44,118 nt of DNA from IMG/VR virus record IMGVR_UViG_3300020394_000014, positions 1 through 44,118 of that record. One strand, given 5' to 3'. Source of the DNA: a virus. Both the position numbers and the translations under genes were made by a program. The notes under the pieces are model-generated. The model saw only the letters and a list, made by a program, of their open reading frames with translations, ran no database searches and was not told where the DNA came from. This document shows, piece after piece, positions 22,584 to 29,335 of the stretch (positions are counted from its first letter, which is position 1; each line of letters begins with the position of its first letter).

Positions 22584-25454
22584 CTATTCGGCATTACTAT
22601 ACTTAAATGGCTGTTCAGAAAAAGCAAGGTACACAAAATTATCACCTGATGCATTTGACATGACATTACTCGTACCAATTTCAAAACCGTTACTAAGAAA
22701 AAAACAAGAAACTGTAGCAGAATTACCCTCTGAGTTTGATATATCCGCTTGTAAAAATTTAACTCCTGATGTTCCTCCGGTTCCATCTGGTCTAGTGTTA
22801 TCAAACATACCCCAATCTGCACCAGTTCCTTCATCAATGCTTTTTATCAAAAGAAAAGCAGGTTTAAAACCTGTGTAAACAAATGTAGTTGCATTATTTC
22901 CAACATAAGTACCAACTTTGCTGTAACCATCAACGCTGTGAAAACAATACGCAATGTAATTGTTTGACAAGTTTAAAATATTCGTACCATTGTAAGTTCT
23001 AAAACCAAATGTTTCATATGTTATGTAATGAGCAGAATTTTCTTGGGCATCGTTATTGGAGGTGTTCAATGACAGTAATTTATTTGCAGAAAGAAGATTG
23101 CTATTCACGCCCCAATTGTAAGTATTATCATCTCGATTTTTTGTTATTACTAATTTATCTTTCCCTGACCAACTCAACCCCACACCTATTGTCTGTTGGC
23201 TTGTTGCACCAGTTCCAGTGTAGCTAACTATACTAAATCCTGCCTCAGTATTTGCAGAAACTGTTGATTGCACTGACCCATCAAAATTGCTTGAGCCATG
23301 AGTGCTATTAGTGTTAATTTGACCACCCATTCCAGAATGATACTGGCAATAATAATAAAGGGTTGGCGCACCTGCTGCTACTGTAATTGTAGTTGTGTAA
23401 GCAGAATCATCTTTGACCACACCTGTTGTGTATTCAGTACCTCCACCGTGTGTGCCATTGGATGTAGTGCTAAACCTTATCGGATGACCTTGTGCTGATA
23501 CAACCCCATTGGTTCCATCATCTGACCAATCAAAAACATATGTGCCGCCCTCTTGCAATTCTATCGTTGGTGCGTAGGTTGCAAATGTTGCACTATCTGC
23601 ACTATTTCTAAATCTATATTTATTTGCGCCATCGTTATCAACAACGACTTTATAAGTTTGGGTAGTAGGCGTAGTTCCTCCAGCCAGCCAGTTCCATGCA
23701 ACATAGGTTGAAGTATTATTGTTAGTATCTGAACCATCTCCCACAGAGAAACCGTCACTGTCAAAACTTGTCAGGTTTGTTGTGCCTAAATAGGTTGAAC
23801 TTTCTTCACTGTTTTTTTCATTTGAATAAAGTCGCTTATGGTCACTACTAACAATTCGCAAACTGTCATAAAGATTATGATATGCTGTGCCACTACGCTG
23901 CTTAATCCATACCCAATCAGGTTGAAAACCTACGCCTGTAACGCTTCTTGTTGAGCCTGTACCAGTGTACAACACCGTATTAAAATGGTCTGATGACTCT
24001 TCGTTCTCTGCAGGGTCAATAGCAGGGTCAGGTAGGTTGGCCGAACAAAGGGCTAAAAAACCTGAAGGTGGTGTGTAATAAAAATCACCTACACCATTAT
24101 CATCTGATGCTGCTGCTGACCCAGATGTTTTATTATTAGCAAAAGAACTATCTTGACCAAAATTAACTACATTTACATTAGATGTTCCGTAAGCTGAGTT
24201 AGCTGGAAACCAATCATGTTCGTTTATACTAGATATTGTATAAACTAGACTATTATTCTTATAAAATTTTAATTCACCCGCATCTGCATCAAATGAACAT
24301 CCAATTATATCGCCTGTTGTGTAAGATGTCTGGCCTGACGCTGATGCTGTACCAGAGGTAATACCATCACCAGATGTTCCATATATAAATGTTGACTGAT
24401 AACCAAACCCAGAAACATTCCCATTAGGGTCATACCCAACAAAAGCATTAGCATTAGCATTTGTACCTTTGGTTATCCCTACATTTGAAACATTTTGTGC
24501 TTGTATTAATGTTTCCCAATACCACTTTCCAGACCGCATAGCAAAAGTACCATTTGCTAAAGCATAGTTACTGTCTCCTGTAAACTTAAGATTGCCTTCT
24601 GAAAAACTTTGGACTGTACCACCGTTTGTAAAAAGTGGATTCAGTGTGCAAAAATTATTTGTAGGGCTGTCTAACACCACATCATCTGCTACAAGACCCC
24701 CGACTGTAAAGGCAGGACTTAGAGTATTGCCGCCTGTGTTATCACCTATTGAAGAACTGTCTTGAAACTTTAATCTATAACCGTTCGTACCAAATGTTAA
24801 ACCAGATGTATCTTTAGGAACCCAAATGCCAGCTTTTGTTTCACCAAATGAATCTGCATCTAAAGCAGTTCCGTCAATAAAATTAACTTCTGCCAAGTAA
24901 CCGCTAAGATTGTCTGTACTTGCTCGTGAAGAGCTACCAACATAATGCGTTGCGCCTGTCCAGTTTAAATATGTATCAAGAGTAGCTGATGATGGAGCAG
25001 TACTAGTTTGAAACGAAGTTATTTGCGTACCGTTTACATATATTTTTACTCTATCTGTACTTGTTGCCTGAGTTATATCTACTTCTACAACAAAATGATA
25101 CCAAGCAGATGGGTCTGTAAAAACAGCATTTGTTTCATAAAAAATTTCATAACCACCTGTATATTGGTAGAAAGAAATAATGTCGATTTTTGACCCTGAG
25201 TAATAAAATGCAAAATGTGTAGAACTTCCAGTGTAAGGGCCAGCACTAAAAAGCGTGTAAAAATTTTGCGAAGTTCCAAGAACTGAGCGTTTTACCCAAC
25301 CACTCCAAGTCCATGTCCTTCGGTTGCCTGTTGTACCGGGTGTGCGAGATAAAACAGCACTACTACCACTATCAAAACGTGCGGATTGGTCTATAGAGTG
25401 TGAATAAAATTGACTAGGTTTAAACCACTGTGAAGAGCCTAATGGACCTGACAT
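22584..25454 (-). CDS. Large tail fibre: LamG-like, SPRY-like and cupredoxin domains
   Basis: 956 aa. A concanavalin/LamG-like module (about 45-205: TWSGWVKRS ... VKIYVNGTQ ... YLAEVNFIDGT) is followed by a SPRY-like module (about 308-435: GKWYWETLI ... VGITKG ... GELKFYKNNSLV). A repeat module from about 493 (VLYTGTGSTRSVTGVGFQPD) to the end (YLAFSEQPFK) is interrupted at about 598-718 by a cupredoxin-like domain with His657, Cys703, His706 and Met709 (YYCQYHSGM), a complete type-1 copper ligand set. All these folds suit binding to cell-surface sugars or proteins, so this is a receptor-binding fibre candidate. It is followed by its likely chaperone. Confidence 0.75.
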   Translation of the reverse strand: MSGPLGSSQWFKPSQFYSHSIDQSARFDSGSSAVLSRTPGTTGNRRTWTWSGWVKRSVLGTSQNFYTLFSAGPYTGSSTHFAFYYSGSKIDIISFYQYTGGYEIFYETNAVFTDPSAWYHFVVEVDITQATSTDRVKIYVNGTQITSFQTSTAPSSATLDTYLNWTGATHYVGSSSRASTDNLSGYLAEVNFIDGTALDADSFGETKAGIWVPKDTSGLTFGTNGYRLKFQDSSSIGDNTGGNTLSPAFTVGGLVADDVVLDSPTNNFCTLNPLFTNGGTVQSFSEGNLKFTGDSNYALANGTFAMRSGKWYWETLIQAQNVSNVGITKGTNANANAFVGYDPNGNVSGFGYQSTFIYGTSGDGITSGTASASGQTSYTTGDIIGCSFDADAGELKFYKNNSLVYTISSINEHDWFPANSAYGTSNVNVVNFGQDSSFANNKTSGSAAASDDNGVGDFYYTPPSGFLALCSANLPDPAIDPAENEESSDHFNTVLYTGTGSTRSVTGVGFQPDWVWIKQRSGTAYHNLYDSLRIVSSDHKRLYSNEKNSEESSTYLGTTNLTSFDSDGFSVGDGSDTNNNTSTYVAWNWLAGGTTPTTQTYKVVVDNDGANKYRFRNSADSATFATYAPTIELQEGGTYVFDWSDDGTNGVVSAQGHPIRFSTTSNGTHGGGTEYTTGVVKDDSAYTTTITVAAGAPTLYYYCQYHSGMGGQINTNSTHGSSNFDGSVQSTVSANTEAGFSIVSYTGTGATSQQTIGVGLSWSGKDKLVITKNRDDNTYNWGVNSNLLSANKLLSLNTSNNDAQENSAHYITYETFGFRTYNGTNILNLSNNYIAYCFHSVDGYSKVGTYVGNNATTFVYTGFKPAFLLIKSIDEGTGADWGMFDNTRPDGTGGTSGVKFLQADISNSEGNSATVSCFFLSNGFEIGTSNVMSNASGDNFVYLAFSEQPFKYSNAE

Positions 25455-25463
25455 TTATTTTTC

Positions 25464-26141
25464 CTATGAAAAAGCAAGCTGTGGGCTACCCAACAGTATA
25501 GAGTTATCTGCTTTTATAATATAAGGAACTAAATCAACTGCACTATTTGCAGAAGAAAGAGTTATAGAACCACCACCACCCGGTACTTCATAATCACTAG
25601 CAACAGAAAGAAGTCCTTGGCCGCCAGAACTTGGTTGAGTAAATAGTATAAAACCAGACTGACCTATGTTACCTGCTTCTGTAGTTGGATTAGCTAGAGT
25701 ATTTGACCCAGAAGACAAAGTTACAAAAAAGTTTTGATAAGTATCAAAGTCTAAAGTAAGACCACTAGAGGTATTAGTATTACCCTGTAAACCTGTGTTA
25801 TATGTAACTGCCCCGTTGTATACAATAGTTCCTGTATATGTACCACCTGTAGCTGGCACAGTATCAGCTACACTAAATACATCGTACACTACAACTTCAA
25901 CTACATCACTTGCAGCTAGAGCAGATAAGCCAGCAATTGTGTTAGCAGTGCTTGTGTTGTAATCTGTACCAGCAACAAGCGTAATACCATTAAGCATAAC
26001 ATCTACATATAAACCATCCGTAAATGCAAGTGTTAAACCATTATCATCTGTGCCAGAGACAGATGTGCCGCCAGCACCTGACTGTGTGAAATAGTATCTT
26101 TGTCTAACACCAAACTCTGGGGATTTACCTATATATGGCAT
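25464..26141 (-). CDS. Tail fibre / receptor-binding protein (225 aa, MPYIG type)
   Basis: Starts MPYIGKSPEFGVRQRYYFTQ, the same opening type as the 281-aa fibre (MPYIGTNP...). It then runs through strand-rich, Gly/Ser/Thr-rich sequence (LYVDVMLNGITLVAGTDY; GTYTGTIVYNGAVTYN) and ends LLGSPQLAFS. Such short, beta-rich proteins form distal fibre or collar parts in marine phages. It sits between a chaperone-like gene and the 956-aa fibre. Receptor role is inferred. Confidence 0.65.
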   Translation of the reverse strand: MPYIGKSPEFGVRQRYYFTQSGAGGTSVSGTDDNGLTLAFTDGLYVDVMLNGITLVAGTDYNTSTANTIAGLSALAASDVVEVVVYDVFSVADTVPATGGTYTGTIVYNGAVTYNTGLQGNTNTSSGLTLDFDTYQNFFVTLSSGSNTLANPTTEAGNIGQSGFILFTQPSSGGQGLLSVASDYEVPGGGGSITLSSANSAVDLVPYIIKADNSILLGSPQLAFS

Positions 26142-26378
26142 TTATGACCACTCCTCTGTAGGCACAGTAGGCCAAGTTTCTGATGCTGTGTCTGATGTGT
26201 TGCTATCATTTCTTCTGCGTATTACACGAAGAGCAGCTCTGTACGTATTAAATGCGGTCACACAGTTATCCGTTAGACCGCTATTAGGAATCTGCGTCCA
26301 ATCTGTAGCCGCTAAAGCTAACTCAGCCGCTACTTGTGCGTTAGGTGCAGCTAAAATTCTAGTTGTTAAATCTGTCAT
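26142..26378 (-). CDS. Tail-assembly chaperone-like protein (78 aa)
   Basis: The sequence carries ATDWTQIPNSGL, then TYRAALRVIRR and a WPTVP ending, a diverged version of the TDW ... YRQALRDIT ... WPTxPE pattern at 27.0 and 27.9 kb. It begins in TAATG with the 217-aa fibre stop and ends directly before the next fibre, so it is probably the chaperone of a neighbouring fibre. Assignment is by pattern and position. Confidence 0.55.
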   Translation of the reverse strand: MTDLTTRILAAPNAQVAAELALAATDWTQIPNSGLTDNCVTAFNTYRAALRVIRRRNDSNTSDTASETWPTVPTEEWS

Positions 26379-27031
26379 TACGCAATCTCCAAAAGTGTAA
26401 CAGTACTTACTGGGTTTGTGTCATAATGAGTTCCTTGCTGATTGCCGTATGACCTATTTATATATAGAGCATAACTTTGCCAAAGATAAAAACCGACTGC
26501 AAAATTATAAGTAATTGACGATGTTGTGTTTGGGTGGTCAAGTAAACTCATGCTAATTGGCTGTATTTCATAATTGGGAGTAACACTTGTATTGTAATTA
26601 TTAAAAACCCCCGTTCCTTTAGGTGTAGCATTTGATGTTTGCCCTCTTAAAGCATTGCCACTTGAATCAGTAAGATAAGAACCACCACAGGGAGATGTAT
26701 CGGTATAATTTATTTGTGTTGATGAAGTCGTTGAAGTGGCATTTTTAATAACATGAATACCAAAATCATATGCATGGTTAAAACCAAGATAAACTGTGGC
26801 TTGGTAAAGTATTCTGCTACTTGTTGAAGTAGGTGTAATAGAACAATTTAAACCTGTTACAACTTCTAGTTTACCATTATCTGATGCTGAAGCTGAAGCA
26901 TTTAAACTAAATGCAAAATCATCTGGATAGTTTGTTGTTACACATTGCAATACACTACCAGATGGCATCGCACCTCGTGGTAAACTACTAGCTCCCGATA
27001 AAAGATTAGCTGCGTCTCTTGCTCTACTCAT
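26378..27031 (-). CDS. Tail fibre / receptor-binding protein (217 aa)
   Basis: Opens MSRARDAANLLSGASSLPRG, a short helical anchor seen in marine phage fibre genes, followed by beta-rich sequence with many Asn, Ser, Thr and Tyr residues (ILYQATVYLGFNHAYDFGIH; ITYNFAVGFYLWQSYALYIN). This resembles C1q- or adhesin-like head domains at fibre tips. It is flanked on both sides by chaperone-like genes. Receptor role is inferred. Confidence 0.62.
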   Translation of the reverse strand: MSRARDAANLLSGASSLPRGAMPSGSVLQCVTTNYPDDFAFSLNASASASDNGKLEVVTGLNCSITPTSTSSRILYQATVYLGFNHAYDFGIHVIKNATSTTSSTQINYTDTSPCGGSYLTDSSGNALRGQTSNATPKGTGVFNNYNTSVTPNYEIQPISMSLLDHPNTTSSITYNFAVGFYLWQSYALYINRSYGNQQGTHYDTNPVSTVTLLEIA

Positions 27032-27034
27032 ATT

Positions 27035-27292
27035 TTACTCCGGGTTTGTAGGCCAAGTTACATCATCTAGTGATGTAGCATTGTCTGTAATGTCACGAAG
27101 GGCTTGCCTATAATTTATCTGTGCTTGCGTCATAGTGCGGTCAGATAAAGCCCAGACATCTGTAACCTGTAGTTTTTTATTACGTTCAGTTCGCAAATAA
27201 TTTAATTTTTCTTCAGCAGTAAATGTTGGCTGAGTATACTCTATTCGCTCTACTTCACCTGTAATCGCATTAGTTCTTTTTTCTATAGCCAT
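27035..27292 (-). CDS. Tail-assembly chaperone-like protein (85 aa)
   Basis: Contains a charged N-terminal helix (TFTAEEKLNYLRTERNKKL), then TDVWALSDRTMTQAQ, NYRQALRDITDN and the ending WPTNPE. This matches the phage tail-assembly chaperone pattern (Phage_tail_APC type). The central part is close in DNA and protein to the gene at 27875-28072, so the two are duplicates. It sits between two fibre genes. Confidence 0.68.
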   Translation of the reverse strand: MAIEKRTNAITGEVERIEYTQPTFTAEEKLNYLRTERNKKLQVTDVWALSDRTMTQAQINYRQALRDITDNATSLDDVTWPTNPE

Positions 27293-27299
27293 AAATCAC

Positions 27300-27866
27300 C
27301 TACTTGTAGTATGCCTTAATTGTGCCGCCATTTATTGTTCCAGCACTAACAGACACTGAAATTCTATCTAATGTGCCACCTAAAGCCACTCTTCCAGCCC
27401 AATGTTCTATAACGTCATAATCACCGTCACTATCTCTCACAATCCCATTATATACCCATGTATTAGAAGCTATATTCCAAAAATAAAACTGTCCTGACCA
27501 ATTAGAACCTGAACCCCAGTTTCCCATTCTACCTATTGCATAGTCTGTATTTTCAACATGACCAACAACATTGTTAGGGTCATAAATCCAATTTACAGAA
27601 GACTTGTATCCGCTTGTTACTATGCCACCACTTGTTCCTAATCGTATGCCCCAATTATCTGGAGTGTCACTAGAATGAGTTACACTATCCCATACCATAT
27701 ATAATTCAGTTATTGTGCTAGGTAGACCAGTAATAGTTTCTGTTGCAGAATCAAGTGTTCCTATAGAGGCAGTTTCAGTCCAACCAAGAGTCCCTGTTAC
27801 TGTGCCAGTAAACGCAAAGGTATCAGCAAGGTTCATGCTTTCGGCTTGTATTTTTGATAATGCCAT
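27300..27866 (-). CDS. Tail fibre / receptor-binding protein (188 aa, MALSKIQ type)
   Basis: ATG 27866 is preferred: the frame is open ten codons further, but those overlap the upstream gene, and MALSKIQAESMNLADTFAF is the recurrent opening of marine phage short fibres. The body is strand-rich with Trp/Tyr/Gly (NWIYDPNNVVGHVEN; NWSGQFYFWNIASNTWVYN), like a lectin-type tip domain, and ends GGTIKAYYK. GGAAT precedes the chosen start. Receptor role is inferred. Confidence 0.66.
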   Translation of the reverse strand: MALSKIQAESMNLADTFAFTGTVTGTLGWTETASIGTLDSATETITGLPSTITELYMVWDSVTHSSDTPDNWGIRLGTSGGIVTSGYKSSVNWIYDPNNVVGHVENTDYAIGRMGNWGSGSNWSGQFYFWNIASNTWVYNGIVRDSDGDYDVIEHWAGRVALGGTLDRISVSVSAGTINGGTIKAYYK

Positions 27867-27874
27867 TACTATTC

Positions 27875-28072
27875 CTATTCTGGTTTTGTAGGCCAATCAC
27901 TAGCTGACAGGTTAGGCCAGTTAGAATGTTTTGTGATATCACGAAGGGCTTGACGATATGCTGCCTGTTCAGTAGTCATAGTGCGGTCAGAAGTAGCCCA
28001 CCAATCTGTGCCTAGTAATGCCATATCCCGTGCTTCTCTCCAAGCTTTTTCTTCTTTGCTAATGGTTGACAT
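27875..28072 (-). CDS. Tail-assembly chaperone-like protein (65 aa)
   Basis: Pattern TDWWATSDRTMTTEQ, YRQALRDITKH and ending WPTKPE, as in Phage_tail_APC-type chaperones. It is a paralogue of the 85-aa gene at 27035-27292: both share the DNA words tcacgaagggcttg and catagtgcggtcaga (as read on the + strand). The N-terminal helix (KEEKAWREARDMALL) differs, as would be expected if it recognises a different fibre. It lies between two fibre genes. Confidence 0.68.
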   Translation of the reverse strand: MSTISKEEKAWREARDMALLGTDWWATSDRTMTTEQAAYRQALRDITKHSNWPNLSASDWPTKPE

Positions 28073-28081
28073 TACTTACTC

Positions 28082-28927
28082 CTATGCGTCAGTTGTTTGG
28101 TAAGTAACAGAAGCCGTTAAACTTGCTCCACTACTTTTAAAATACTGAATTTGTATATCTCCTGCCCCGCTTGTTGTAGGGAATTTCATGCTAGCTGTAT
28201 TAGTATTAGGCAACATAAAACCCATTGGCGGATAACCAGCAACCCATCCCGATGTCCAGTTTGCAAAATCTCCAACAGTTAGTGCAGGGTAATAGCTAGT
28301 AATATTTGAAACAGTAAATGGAAATCCTGTAAATCTAAGTGTGTCAGTATCTGCACCATTATTAGTATAATTAATAGTAGCCACCTCTAATGTAAGTCTA
28401 AAATATGCGTGTACTACATTACCTATGCGTTCATATCTTCCGATTTGTTCTGTGTTAGTACCACTAAAAACTGTTGCCGTTGAGTCGGTAGCCCCACTGC
28501 TAGTAGCTACAGGTGTCCAAGTACCAGTGCGATAAAAAGCATTGGTAGTTAAATCAGTCATTTTAAAATTACTAGACTGTAAGCTAAGTGCGTTAGTGGA
28601 TGCTCCTGCAGTAGCTGTAAGTGTACCAGCTGTTATAGAAGCTCCAGAAGGTAAAGTTGCAGTGCCTATAGCTTTTCCCTGAAACACTACATAAAAATCA
28701 TCAGTAGTTTCTACATCGCCTGTCATAGTAAGTGTAGTGCCAGATACAGTATATGCAACGCTTGGCTCTTGCCGCACGTTGTTGACAAACACTTCAATAT
28801 CATTCGCACTGCCAACTGCAGTATTTAAGGTAAACCCTCTTTTTGCAGGACTGCCAGAAACACCTGTTAAATCTTGGTACTCAACAGATGAAAATCTATT
28901 TGTTGGGTTAGTACCTATATAAGGCAT
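28082..28927 (-). CDS. Tail fibre / receptor-binding protein (281 aa, MPYIG type)
   Basis: Starts MPYIGTNPTNRFSSVEYQDL, then has an Asn/Thr/Val-rich strand region (DIEVFVNNVRQEPSVAYTVSG) typical of virion-proximal fibre modules and a beta-rich tip (FRLTLEVATINYTN...). It starts in TAATG with the 116-aa gene and is the first long fibre in the cassette behind the promoter at 29300-29328. A paralogue opening appears at 25464-26141. Confidence 0.68.
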   Translation of the reverse strand: MPYIGTNPTNRFSSVEYQDLTGVSGSPAKRGFTLNTAVGSANDIEVFVNNVRQEPSVAYTVSGTTLTMTGDVETTDDFYVVFQGKAIGTATLPSGASITAGTLTATAGASTNALSLQSSNFKMTDLTTNAFYRTGTWTPVATSSGATDSTATVFSGTNTEQIGRYERIGNVVHAYFRLTLEVATINYTNNGADTDTLRFTGFPFTVSNITSYYPALTVGDFANWTSGWVAGYPPMGFMLPNTNTASMKFPTTSGAGDIQIQYFKSSGASLTASVTYQTTDA

Positions 28928-29277
28928 TAGGTTATCTCCATAATACTCAAAGTAGCATCAATTTTTCCAGCAACATCGCAATCAATTTTTAACACGTCAG
29001 TGGTTTGAAGAACTACTTTATTACCTGCTAAAAGTTCTACTGAAGAACCTGCAGGTATAGGAATATCTTTAACCAATAAAACTGTTTCATTTGTTTCTGT
29101 ATCAGAAGTATTTGATACTAATTGCACATCAGCAGTTACCTGACTTGTATGTATATTACATAGCATAAGACCCAATACAACACTAGTTGTACTAGATGGA
29201 ACTGTATACAATGTAAGAGGTGTACCTGCCGATGTTGGCATAGCCCCATTAGTTTTGAGTTTAAAAGTGTTTGCCAT
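28927..29277 (-). CDS. Small structural protein (116 aa)
   Basis: MANTFKLKTNGAMPTSAGTP... followed by strand-rich sequence (SSTTSVVLGLMLCNIHTS; SVELLAGNKVVLQTTDVLKI) resembles a small beta-sandwich virion protein common in marine phage tail clusters. It is the first gene after the perfect promoter at 29300-29328, with TTTGGAG before its ATG. It is likely a fibre base or collar component; the exact role is unknown. Confidence 0.65.
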   Translation of the reverse strand: MANTFKLKTNGAMPTSAGTPLTLYTVPSSTTSVVLGLMLCNIHTSQVTADVQLVSNTSDTETNETVLLVKDIPIPAGSSVELLAGNKVVLQTTDVLKIDCDVAGKIDATLSIMEIT

Positions 29278-29299
29278 TTTTTACTCCAAAGCTGATATA

Positions 29300-29328
29300 A
29301 TTATACCAGATTTCTCCTTTTTTGTCAA
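29300..29328 (-). promoter_or_regulatory. Perfect consensus sigma-70 promoter for the fibre cassette
   Basis: On the - strand TTGACA (29328-29323) and TATAAT (29305-29300) are separated by exactly 17 bases, matching consensus at all 12 positions. It lies in the only gap between the 611-aa fibre and the 116-aa gene. The predicted start near 29293 leaves a short leader with GGAG before ATG 29277. It would drive the fibre/chaperone cassette independently of the upstream tail genes. Confidence 0.88.
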
Positions 29329-29335
29329 GCGTTAA

